DNA from: Deltaproteobacteria bacterium
GTDB taxonomy: Bacteria; Bdellovibrionota; JACOXK01; 2-02-FULL-40-11
Assembly: GCA_016193165.1 (NCBI GenBank)
Contig: JACPST010000009.1
Coordinates: forward strand, 1 to 8,246
Length of the DNA: 8,246 nucleotides
Reading direction: 5' to 3'
Under the pieces are notes generated by a model. It was given only the letters and a program-made list of their open reading frames with translations, made no database searches and had not been told where the DNA came from. The stretch's first letter is position 1, and each line of letters starts with the position of its first letter. This document shows, piece by piece, positions 1 to 5,916 of the stretch. The position numbers were made by a program, and so were the translations under genes.

Positions 1-538
1 GATTTAAATCTTTTAAGGCCATTTGAATCAGCTTTACCGCCTCTTTGTTTTTTACTTTGGCCAGCTGTTCCAAGGCTCCTTTTTTAAGCCCATCGTCAAT
101 CCCTTTTAAAATATCAATATAAGGCTCTATTTCGAGTTTCCCATGGACAGATTCTAAAATGTCTTCTGATATTTCTTCAGAGGGTAAAATGCCCAAAAAC
201 TGACTCATGTCTTCTTCAACCTCTGATGGCTCTTCAAATAAATTCTCCGTGGGACGCTTCAGAAGAAATTGCATCAATAAAAACAAAGGAATTCCCATGA
301 GGGCAAACACAGACAAACAAAAAGAACTTAAAATAAAAAAAGAAAAAAAATGGATATGAAACTTAAACCAAAAGCTGGCTGCCGCGGCAAACAGCATGGA
401 AGAAAAAATGTGAAAATAAAGATAAGGAAATAAATGAGCGAAATCCACATTTAAAAAAGGACGTAAAAATAAAAACTCATTCCCAAGGGCACCTCCATAA
501 CATAAAAGACTTGCTAAAATAAGAAGTCTTTGCTTCAT
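1..538 (-). CDS. pelE: PelE-like inner-membrane protein with HEAT-like repeats (partial, C-terminus outside window)
   Basis: This open frame begins with ATG at 538, overlapping the pelD stop (ATGA), and runs off the window edge without a stop, giving 179 codons. The first ~95 residues are strongly hydrophobic, with about three to four membrane segments (roughly 4-19, 36-58 and 60-93). A short acidic linker follows (about 95-135), then a helical repeat of HEAT/TPR type (about residues 139-179, with EPYIDILKGIDDGLKKGALE followed by a second helix). In Pel operons PelE follows PelD, sits in the inner membrane and carries helical repeats that bind the PelD/PelG machinery. Position, topology and repeat type all fit that role here. 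I infer identity from context plus topology rather than from a diagnostic motif. A generic HEAT-repeat membrane protein is the alternative. Confidence 0.68.
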   Translation of the reverse strand, partial: MKQRLLILASLLCYGGALGNEFLFLRPFLNVDFAHLFPYLYFHIFSSMLFAAAASFWFKFHIHFFSFFILSSFCLSVFALMGIPLFLLMQFLLKRPTENLFEEPSEVEEDMSQFLGILPSEEISEDILESVHGKLEIEPYIDILKGIDDGLKKGALEQLAKVKNKEAVKLIQMALKDLN

Positions 539-1899
539 GCTTGAGGAGATGCCGTCAAGGCTTGTATTAAATCCGCTTCTGACTGCATGGAGGGTTGAAA
601 AGACGCTTCATAGATCTCTGTCTCTAAAACGCGGTCTGAATTCTGATAGGGTCTAAAAGCATAAGACCCCAAATCTTGAGTCACTTTTAACTTTATTTTT
701 TGAAGTTCTGACCCATGAAGCGTGGGAAAAATCACTGCCAAGGAATCTTGGGATTCATATTGGGCAATCAAATCAATATCCCGAAGATTATTTTTTAAGA
801 TCAAATGCAAAGATTTAAAAAGAGGAATTAGTTTTTTGGCATCTATTCTTTCAAACTCCTTTAATTTAAAAACGAATAAAGAAAGAGGTAAAGAATATTT
901 TTTAGTTCTTAGAAATTCCTCTTTAAGTCGCTGCTTAAAATAGGGATACGTATAAATCCCGATGATTTCATCTTGAATATTGCGAGATTGGACCGTTTGA
1001 ACATAGGTTGCGTTTTCAATCGACAAAGACAGCCAATCTAAAATAATAGAAAATATTTTTATGGTATAGGGCGTAAAACGAATAAACGGAAGCTGATCAA
1101 TCGTAATGACGCCAATGAAAGAGCCGTCTTTCCGAAGAAGAGGCCCAGCCATCAGGGGACCGCCTTTGAGTTTAGAAAATTCCAAGGAACTTAAGACTTC
1201 CCGAATCGATACGACCTTTTGAGTTTCCACGGCAATCCCAACAAGCCCTTCTGTCTTAGAAATGGTCTTGGCTTCGCCCTCTGAAATCTTTCCAAATTCA
1301 CTTCGGGCTTTTAAGGTCAAAAGCTGATTTTCTAAAATATAAAGCGAACATTTTTCAACTTCCAAATGTTCACTTAAAATATCTAAAGCCCCAAAATAAA
1401 TATCCGCGAGTTTAAAAGATTCTAATTTTTTAGCGGATTCATAGAGGGTTGTAATCGTGGTCAATTGCCCCACAATTCTTTTTTCAAGTTCTTTCCTGCC
1501 TTTTTCTGAAATGGCAAGCTCTGTCTCAATCGTTGAAACACGCCGTGTTAATTGTTGAGCCTGTCCTTCCATTTCTGAAATTTTATTCATTTTTTCTTGA
1601 CTCAGCTGTCCCAAAAGCCCTCCCAAAAAAATAAAAAGAAAAGGCTCCAAAAGATATTTCATGTCCCAAAAAGTCTCTAAAGCTTTTTTATCGATGGACG
1701 CGTATAAAAGAATGGGAAATACAAGCGCGGAGGCCAAACCACTGAATACCCCAGCTATCAGTCCATAACGAGAAGAAATCAAAAGGACAACGATCCAAAA
1801 ATAGTATGAATGAAGTTTAAATTCCGGAAGAACAAAATACAAGGCTGTAATGAAAGCAAGCGCAAAACCAGTTTCAACAAAAGATGGTTTTAGTTTCAC
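535..1899 (-). CDS. pelD: PelD-like c-di-GMP receptor: 4 TM, coiled coil, GAF, degenerate GGDEF
   Basis: 454 residues, close to the length of Pseudomonas PelD. Four hydrophobic segments (about 10-26, 33-50, 52-68, 82-98) are followed by a charged coiled-coil stalk (about 100-147), a GAF domain (about 150-300) and a GGDEF-fold domain (about 305-450). The catalytic GGDEF loop is destroyed: the aligned residues read QYESQDS (380-386), so cyclase activity is not expected. The upstream inhibitory-site motif is intact as RDID (R373, D376), at the usual spacing before the dead loop. PelD of Pel systems binds c-di-GMP through this RxxD and thereby activates polysaccharide polymerisation and export at the inner membrane. 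The start is GTG at 1899, overlapping the receiver-gene stop (GTGA); no strong ribosome site is visible, so translational coupling is likely. The stop overlaps the pelE start (ATGA). Identity is well supported by architecture and neighbours. Confidence 0.85.
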   Translation of the reverse strand: MKLKPSFVETGFALAFITALYFVLPEFKLHSYYFWIVVLLISSRYGLIAGVFSGLASALVFPILLYASIDKKALETFWDMKYLLEPFLFIFLGGLLGQLSQEKMNKISEMEGQAQQLTRRVSTIETELAISEKGRKELEKRIVGQLTTITTLYESAKKLESFKLADIYFGALDILSEHLEVEKCSLYILENQLLTLKARSEFGKISEGEAKTISKTEGLVGIAVETQKVVSIREVLSSLEFSKLKGGPLMAGPLLRKDGSFIGVITIDQLPFIRFTPYTIKIFSIILDWLSLSIENATYVQTVQSRNIQDEIIGIYTYPYFKQRLKEEFLRTKKYSLPLSLFVFKLKEFERIDAKKLIPLFKSLHLILKNNLRDIDLIAQYESQDSLAVIFPTLHGSELQKIKLKVTQDLGSYAFRPYQNSDRVLETEIYEASFQPSMQSEADLIQALTASPQA

Positions 1900-2267
1900 C
1901 GCTGCATAATTTCGCGAATTCGCGCCACAAGTTCATTGGGTTGATACGGTTTTTTTACAATCATAACATCCAAATCCAAAAGTTTTTGATGTTCTTGAGA
2001 CGTTAATTCTTTAGCCGTGAGCATCACAATTTTCACCGCTTTTATTTTTTGAGAAGCCCGGATATATTCACACAAATGAAGCCCATCAAGCCCGGGCATC
2101 ATATAGTCCGTCACAATAAGCCTATAGCTTCCTCCTTCTAAATCAGTCATAACCCCTTTGGAATCATTGTACGTTTTAACAGAAAAATCATGAAACTCTA
2201 AAAGAGAAGAGAGCAAAAAAGTCACATCTTCCTCATCATCCACCACCATGATTTTTTCCTTGGCCAT
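1896..2267 (-). CDS. Stand-alone response-regulator receiver protein within the pel operon
   Basis: 123 residues, a single CheY-like receiver domain with no output domain. Visible signature residues are the acidic pair D10/D11, phospho-acceptor D54 in IVTDYMMPGLDG, the switch threonine T84 in VMLTA and the conserved lysine K106 in KKPY. All are present, so it should be phosphorylated by a histidine kinase not seen in this window. It lies 3 bp after pelC and overlaps pelD by a GTGA junction; a GAGG sequence inside the last codons of pelC serves as its ribosome site. Canonical pelA-G operons of pseudomonads do not carry a receiver here. I infer a regulatory partner of the Pel complex, perhaps acting by protein contact on PelD or PelE; its direct target cannot be read from sequence. 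Confidence 0.88.
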   Translation of the reverse strand: MAKEKIMVVDDEEDVTFLLSSLLEFHDFSVKTYNDSKGVMTDLEGGSYRLIVTDYMMPGLDGLHLCEYIRASQKIKAVKIVMLTAKELTSQEHQKLLDLDVMIVKKPYQPNELVARIREIMQR

Positions 2268-2270
2268 CCC

Positions 2271-2786
2271 CTACCTCATGGACTCTATAACTTGATGCGC
2301 CATCTTTTGTGCCAGCTCATTGAGTGTCAGAGCAGAAGTCACAAAAGGCTCCGAACTATCGGATAGTGTCATTGTCCACACAATTTCTTTGGACTCTGAT
2401 GCTATAAGCTTTGCTGTAAACCCGATGGCAGGATTTTCAGAAAATCCTTTTCGATATCGAAATTCTGTGACGGTTCCTATCAAAAGAAACTGTGCTTTAT
2501 GACTTTTGGCTATTGCCAAAGCTTTTGTCTCTGAAAGAATTTCTTTTTCTCCATCTTCCAGAAACTCGACATGGCGATTCCCCTGTATTCGAAACTCCGC
2601 GTCCATGAGCTTTGAAACAATAGGCCCTGCTTTAGGGTAATTGGTCATATTTTCAAAAGGAACAATTAAAATTTTTTGATTCTGAAGATGAAAATCAGGC
2701 TTTTTATAAACTTGGGCTCTGGAAGCACACCCCACCACAAGATATAAACTAAGCACACCTGCGCCGCATAAGATCCGCTTTGACAT
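2271..2786 (-). CDS. pelC: PelC-like outer-membrane lipoprotein of polysaccharide export
   Basis: 171 residues, almost exactly the length of P. aeruginosa PelC. A lipoprotein signal peptide ends in LVVGC (lipidation at C20) with Ala-Ser following, which favours outer-membrane sorting. The mature part has a CsgG/TolB-N-like start (KILIVPFENMTNYPKAG, residues 38-54), the central segment GTVTEFRYRKGFSENPAIGF (104-123) and a late Trp (W137 in IVWTMT), a pattern I associate with PelC. PelC forms a ring at the outer membrane that guides Pel polymer to the PelB pore. Followed at once by the receiver gene and pelD. A GNA1162/CsgG-like lipoprotein of another system is the alternative, but the PelD-type neighbour makes PelC the best reading. 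The ATG at 2786 lacks a clear Shine-Dalgarno sequence. Confidence 0.75.
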   Translation of the reverse strand: MSKRILCGAGVLSLYLVVGCASRAQVYKKPDFHLQNQKILIVPFENMTNYPKAGPIVSKLMDAEFRIQGNRHVEFLEDGEKEILSETKALAIAKSHKAQFLLIGTVTEFRYRKGFSENPAIGFTAKLIASESKEIVWTMTLSDSSEPFVTSALTLNELAQKMAHQVIESMR

Positions 2787-2797
2787 AGATAAATAAA

Positions 2798-2827
2798 ATT
2801 ATACAATAATTCCAATAGCTTTGTCTA
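2798..2827 (-). promoter_or_regulatory. Sigma-70-type promoter for the pelC operon
   Basis: On the minus strand a perfect TATAAT (-10, plus coordinates 2798-2803) is preceded by TAGACA (-35, 2822-2827, 5 of 6 bases) with an 18-base spacer. The predicted start of transcription is near 2791, only about 5 bases before the pelC ATG at 2786, which would make a nearly leaderless mRNA and agrees with the lack of a ribosome site there. The -35 box ends 4 bases from the hairpin-rich IS-like remnant. Confidence 0.55.
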
Positions 2828-2831
2828 ATGA

Positions 2832-2938
2832 TTGACTCTCCCCTGCCTTAAAGGCAGGGGAATCGTCTAAATTATGGAACAGTCTACACCATTCGTGCGA
2901 TCTAACCCCATGCTAAAGCATGGGGATTGCGCTCGCAC
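2832..2938 (-). mobile_element. IS200/IS605-type right-end remnant with two CCCC...GGGG hairpins (no transposase)
   Basis: Two perfect stem-loops lie in the same orientation: 2840-2860 (CCCCTGCC, loop TTAAA, GGCAGGGG) and 2906-2925 (CCCCATGC, loop TAAA, GCATGGGG). The second sits inside a further arm, GTGCGA (2895-2900) pairing with TCGCAC (2933-2938). Read on the minus strand, the terminal hairpin is preceded by CGATT and followed by AGAGTCAA, resembling the right ends of IS200/IS605 elements carrying tnpB, where this stretch also forms the 3' part of the omega RNA. No tnpA or tnpB frame is present, so this would be a solo end, a miniature element or an orphan guide-RNA scaffold. The assignment rests on recalled end structure; boundaries are approximate. 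Confidence 0.45.
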
Positions 2939-2963
2939 TGGTATTTTCAATACCTTTTCTTTC

Positions 2964-3032
2964 CCAAATGTCTTCTCAGCTCTCTATTTGTTATGTGTAG
3001 CACATAAAAGGCGAAGCAGAGAAAACGTTTGG
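2964..3032. repeat. 69-base imperfect inverted repeat (long hairpin)
   Basis: The left arm starts CCAAATGTCTTCTC (2964-2977) and pairs with GAGAAAACGTTTGG (3019-3032) at 12 of 14 positions. The apex is a perfect stem TTATGTG (2991-2997), loop TAG, CACATAA (3001-3007). A middle stretch (GCT opposite AGC, then unequal sides) is bulged. Just upstream a small stem, GGTATT TTC AATACC (2940-2954), adds to the structure. Together with the two hairpins at 2840-2925 this makes the whole 2787-3055 gap highly structured, with no credible coding frame. It could be a folded small RNA, a miniature element, or the leader of the following lipoprotein gene. Confidence 0.5.
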
Positions 3033-3088
3033 CTAAAAGAGAGATAAATTATTGCATGTTGAAAGCAAAAATAATACAGTATTTTGGT

Positions 3089-3640
3089 ATGCGAAATGTA
3101 ATTCTTGCGCTTGTAACAGTTTTATTCTCATGTTTATTTCTGACCAGCTGCCTTAAATACGACAAAGAAATGATTCACCTCACCTTAAATCCTAGATTTG
3201 GAGATGGGGAGATCTCGTATTTTGTTGAAAATATCACTTCGGATGAAAAAACACCTGAAAAAAAAGCCTCTGAAATTCAAGAACTCTTAAGAGACCACAA
3301 AAAAGGTAAATATGAAAAAGAATTTAAAGAGATGGGACTCAAATCTGTTAAGTCTAAACTGACCAAAAAAGATAATGGAAATTATGACGGGAAAATTTCT
3401 GGAAAGTTTAACTCTCTATCCATGCTTTGCTGGAAGGGGGAACTGATTAAAGAATTTAAAATGGATAACAAATCGCTCCAAATGGATTTTGCAAGCAGCG
3501 ATTTTCCTTCTACGATTATCATTGAATCTAAAATTCCTATTCTCATGTCCAATACTCCCAATACATCTGAAAACAAATTGACACATACCTGGAGTTTTGA
3601 ACCCAAACAAAGAAGACTGGTATTTATAGAGTTCCAATAA
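3089..3640 (+). CDS. Predicted lipoprotein of unknown function, paired with a tocopherol-cyclase-family gene
   Basis: No family recognised. From the ATG at 3089 the product is 183 residues with a signal peptide (MRNVILALVTVLFSCLFLTSC) ending in an LTSC lipobox, lipidated at C21, followed by Leu-Lys-Tyr. The frame also has an upstream ATG at 3056 (which would put the cysteine at 32) and a TTG at 3029; I prefer 3089 because it gives a normal-length lipoprotein signal, although GAGAG lies 12 bases before 3056. The mature part has an early beta-like stretch (MIHLTLNPRFGDGEISYFVENI), a lysine/glutamate-rich helical middle, then alternating hydrophobic strands to the end (final residues RRLVFIEFQ). 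Its TAA directly abuts the ATG of the next gene, so the two are co-transcribed and probably function together at the cell envelope. Confidence 0.75.
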   Translation: MRNVILALVTVLFSCLFLTSCLKYDKEMIHLTLNPRFGDGEISYFVENITSDEKTPEKKASEIQELLRDHKKGKYEKEFKEMGLKSVKSKLTKKDNGNYDGKISGKFNSLSMLCWKGELIKEFKMDNKSLQMDFASSDFPSTIIIESKIPILMSNTPNTSENKLTHTWSFEPKQRRLVFIEFQ

Positions 3641-4708
3641 ATGACGCTTCTTTCACAAGGGGTTGTCGTTATTGTTTCCTTGCTGAGCTTTATGGCTCAT
3701 GCAGAAGTCGACCCCTACAACACCTATCAGTGGGATGGAAAAACAAATCAATGGTTTGAGTGGTGGTATTACAAAGTTTTAGATCCCCAAACGCATCACT
3801 CTTTTTATTTTTGCTACGGCGTTGTGAATCCTTCAACAACAGAATCCGTTTCCCCTCACGCCAGAGCTTTTGTTTCTTTTGGAGATTTTCAGCAAAATCT
3901 CATTCTACAAACCGAGGTTCCACTGGAAACATTTAGAGCCAGCACCACAACCCCTTTTATTCAAGTCGGCCCTCATATCGCCACAGATCAAGCGCTTTCC
4001 GCTTCCTTTTTAGACTCAGGCCACCATGTCCAATGGCTTTTGTCTATAAAGAAAAAAATGGGATGGAATGCGATGGGATGGGGACTTTCTGAACGAGGGC
4101 TCTTTAATATCTACTGGCATCCTGCCCAAATGGATGCCTCTTTCCAAGGGATTTTAGATATCGATGGTAAACATTATATTTTCAAAGATGCCGATGGCTA
4201 CCAAGATCACAATTGGGGCGCTTCTTTTCCGAAGTGGTGGTTTTGGATTGCTTCCAATGCTTTTCAGGAAAATTCGGAAAGTTCTTTTGTGGGCGGCGGT
4301 GGACATGCCCAAACCCCCTTAGGCTTTCCACTTCCCACAGCCATCTTACTGGGGCTGCATCATGAAGGACAACTCTATGCGTTTCGTTCTTCTGAACCAG
4401 AATATATTTTTGATTGGGATATGAAGTTAGGACAGTGGGACATTTCTGCTTTCAATACATCCTATAAACTCAAACTACATGCCCAAGCGGATCCCTCGCA
4501 GATGATGGACCTTCCCTTTTTAACTCCGGAGGGAAAAACATTTCACGATTATGAAACGCTCAATGGCAACCTCCACATTGAACTTTATAAAAGAAAATTT
4601 TTGAGCACCTCTTGGGAAAAGATCGCAAATCTTTCTACCCCCAACAGCGCCGGTTTAGAATTAGGATTAGAGGAAAAGGTGCCTGCCACCTTTGAGCTTA
4701 AAAAATAA
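3641..4708 (+). CDS. Exported tocopherol-cyclase-family (lipocalin-like) protein
   Basis: 355 residues. A Sec signal peptide (hydrophobic 7-18, cleavage after AHA at about residue 21) directs it out of the cytoplasm. Two features typical of the tocopherol cyclase/CrtC-like fold are present: FEWWYYKVLDP (39-49) near the start, and GYQDHNWGASFPKWWFW (186-202), the DHNWG...P..W.W signature. Plant and cyanobacterial members cyclise phytylquinol precursors; an exported bacterial homologue without tocopherol genes nearby is unlikely to do so and may bind or modify a lipid-like substrate. The ATG follows the lipoprotein stop with no gap. The last ~11 codons (from about residue 345, KVPATFELKK at the end) are built from the left copy of the 28-bp inverted repeat, so the native C-terminus may have been replaced. 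The family call is firm; the substrate is unknown. Confidence 0.8.
   Translation: MTLLSQGVVVIVSLLSFMAHAEVDPYNTYQWDGKTNQWFEWWYYKVLDPQTHHSFYFCYGVVNPSTTESVSPHARAFVSFGDFQQNLILQTEVPLETFRASTTTPFIQVGPHIATDQALSASFLDSGHHVQWLLSIKKKMGWNAMGWGLSERGLFNIYWHPAQMDASFQGILDIDGKHYIFKDADGYQDHNWGASFPKWWFWIASNAFQENSESSFVGGGGHAQTPLGFPLPTAILLGLHHEGQLYAFRSSEPEYIFDWDMKLGQWDISAFNTSYKLKLHAQADPSQMMDLPFLTPEGKTFHDYETLNGNLHIELYKRKFLSTSWEKIANLSTPNSAGLELGLEEKVPATFELKK
4673..4700 (+). repeat. Left copy of 28-bp inverted repeat (REP-like imperfect palindrome)
   Basis: Starts G then AAAAGGTGCCTGCCACCTTT, continuing GAGCTTA. The core folds on itself (AAAGGTG, loop CCTGC, CACCTTT). The same sequence in reverse orientation lies at 6729-6756 with one mismatch (A4695). 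It sits inside the 3' end of the tocopherol-cyclase-family gene and ends 53 bases before the REP-associated transposase start. Short palindromes flanking such transposases are the usual substrates of that family. Confidence 0.75.
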
Positions 4709-4720
4709 TCACATTTGTAC

Positions 4721-4737
4721 TTGGCATGAATTTTGCT
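4721..4737 (+). promoter_or_regulatory. Sigma-54 (-24/-12) promoter candidate for the transposase
   Basis: TTGGCATGAATTTTGCT matches the sigma-54 consensus (YTGGCACGRNNNTTGCW) with one substitution (T for C at the end of GGCAC). The GG (4723-4724) and GC (4735-4736) doublets have the required spacing. The predicted start of transcription is near 4748, about 6 bases before the ATG at 4754. CTTGGCAT (4720-4727) is also the exact reverse complement of ATGCCAAG (4754-4761), which contains the start codon. No enhancer-binding-protein site is evident. Confidence 0.45.
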
Positions 4738-4753
4738 TGTACTTTTACTTGCT

Positions 4754-5356
4754 ATGCCAAGACCACGACGTATATTTCAATCCGAGTTTCCTTATCACGT
4801 ATATAATCGTACAAATAATGAGGAATATTTATTTGATTTAAAAACAACGTATCCTATTTTTTTGAAATCTTTAAAATTAGCTGCTGAAAAAGTAGAATTT
4901 CAAATACATCATTTTATTTTAATGAATAATCACTTTCATTTAATTGGATCAACTCCAAAGGCAAACTTAAATGAGTTTATGTTAACTTTCCAAACTTTAT
5001 TTAGTAAAGAACTAAATATTTTTTATGGGCGTAAAAATCATGTTTTTGACAGCCGATATGGTGCAACTGTAGTAAAGGATGAACGATACTTAAATAATCT
5101 TATTAAATATGTCTATCAAAATTCTGTTCGTGCACAAATCGTCAATAAAGCAGATGATTATTTATACTCAAGTTTATTACTATATCTTAACGACTCTTGG
5201 AGTGAATATGGGTTACATTTAGATCCTTATTTAGAGAATTTTATAAGAGAACAAGATAAACTGAAAGAGCATCTAAAAGAACTATGTGAGGTAAATTTGG
5301 ATTCTAATACAATTAAATTTATTAAAAAAGATTTAAGAAAGAATGAAATTGCCTAA
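4754..5356 (+). CDS. REP-associated tyrosine transposase (RAYT/TnpA_REP, Y1 HUH family)
   Basis: 200 residues from the ATG at 4754 (an in-frame TTG at 4733 would add seven hydrophobic residues, but the family normally begins MPR-x-RR as here). The basic N-terminus is followed by PYHVYNRTNNEEYLF (13-27), then the metal-binding HUH motif as H60-F61-H62 in MNNHFHLI, and the catalytic tyrosine region LIKYVYQNSVRAQIV (116-130) with Y119 aligned to the nucleophile of the usual YIHxNPVRA. These single-strand endonucleases nick and rejoin short palindromes (REPs) and are usually single-copy, domesticated relatives of IS200/IS605 TnpA. Proline of NPVRA is Ser124. The gene is AT-rich relative to the tocopherol-cyclase gene, lies just inside the left 28-bp repeat and converges with the next gene, with six bases between stops. 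It appears intact. Confidence 0.9.
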   Translation: MPRPRRIFQSEFPYHVYNRTNNEEYLFDLKTTYPIFLKSLKLAAEKVEFQIHHFILMNNHFHLIGSTPKANLNEFMLTFQTLFSKELNIFYGRKNHVFDSRYGATVVKDERYLNNLIKYVYQNSVRAQIVNKADDYLYSSLLLYLNDSWSEYGLHLDPYLENFIREQDKLKEHLKELCEVNLDSNTIKFIKKDLRKNEIA

Positions 5357-5362
5357 TTAAAA

Positions 5363-5893
5363 CTAGTTTTCTTGCTCTACAAAATATGACCAACTTCCTT
5401 GGTGAGATTTTACACGATTGATTGTCCAAGAACTATATCGAAACCATGGATCATTATCTGAAATCGGCAGATCAAGGTCATATGATGCAGAAACACAGGC
5501 AACTTCTTCTCCATCCATAAGATGATGCCATTGTGAAATCATATCATCGCAGGAATCTATTTCCATGGGTCTACGGGTTATAAATTCATAGAGTGCTTCT
5601 CCATCATAAATTTTTAAAATGGCTGAGACACCCGGAGAACATGGAACGATTTCATCTCCTGTGGGGATGCATTCCATCCAAACGTGAACCAAACGCAGAC
5701 ATTGCCATACCATAAATGGTGAAAATTCTTCAATAATTGGCTGAGGTTCAGAAATCTCCGCTTCTTTGCGAATATCTTCATCTGTGACAATCCCATAATC
5801 ATCTGTAATGATTCCATACTGTAAATACCAAGACATGGATAAATTCGACAATGCACACATTAAAATTAATAAAACAAGGAACTTATTTTTCAT
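5363..5893 (-). CDS. Small exported protein, candidate immunity partner of the SLT gene
   Basis: No family recognised. The frame can be opened from 5932, but I choose the ATG at 5893: it gives a clean signal peptide (MKNKFLVLLILMCALSNLSMS, then WYLQYG), has AAAGG upstream, and removes the overlap with the preceding gene. The product is 176 residues, mature part about 155, acidic, rich in Trp and Tyr, with five cysteines (in WQC, MEC, VPC, DSC and VAC) that could be disulfide-bonded after export. No membrane segment follows the signal, so it should be periplasmic or secreted. It lies 23 bp downstream of the lytic transglycosylase gene on the same strand. A periplasmic protein encoded directly after a wall-cutting enzyme is the classic layout for an immunity protein; that role is inference from context only. 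Confidence 0.6.
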   Translation of the reverse strand: MKNKFLVLLILMCALSNLSMSWYLQYGIITDDYGIVTDEDIRKEAEISEPQPIIEEFSPFMVWQCLRLVHVWMECIPTGDEIVPCSPGVSAILKIYDGEALYEFITRRPMEIDSCDDMISQWHHLMDGEEVACVSASYDLDLPISDNDPWFRYSSWTINRVKSHQGSWSYFVEQEN

Positions 5894-5916
5894 TTTTTTC
5901 AACCTTTCATAAAGCT

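Noticed and set aside
722..943. Plus-strand frame of 73 codons
   Set aside because: It lies wholly inside pelD on the opposite strand and shows no protein-like features; shadow frame.
2840..2925. CRISPR-like array or intrinsic terminator reading of the two CCCC...GGGG hairpins
   Set aside because: There are only two units with different stem sequences and no spacer pattern, and neither is followed by a T-run on either strand, so neither reading fits.
3056..3090. Sigma-70 promoter (TTGAAA at 3059 with a -10 near 3082) for the lipoprotein gene
   Set aside because: At standard spacing the -10 position reads TTTTGG, which is not credible; no better promoter was found.
3382..3637. Two minus-strand frames of about 73 codons inside the lipoprotein gene
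   Set aside because: They are antisense to a gene with a clear signal peptide and lipobox, and have no recognisable features of their own.
4733..4753. TTG start adding LVLLLA to the transposase
   Set aside because: The family begins at the MPR-x-RR sequence; the added stretch overlaps the promoter-like element and is out of character.
5359..5370. Perfect 12-bp palindrome AAAACTAGTTTT spanning the convergent stops of the transposase and the small exported gene
   Set aside because: It is AT-only except for its centre and too weak for an intrinsic terminator stem; such palindromes are expected by chance in AT-rich DNA.
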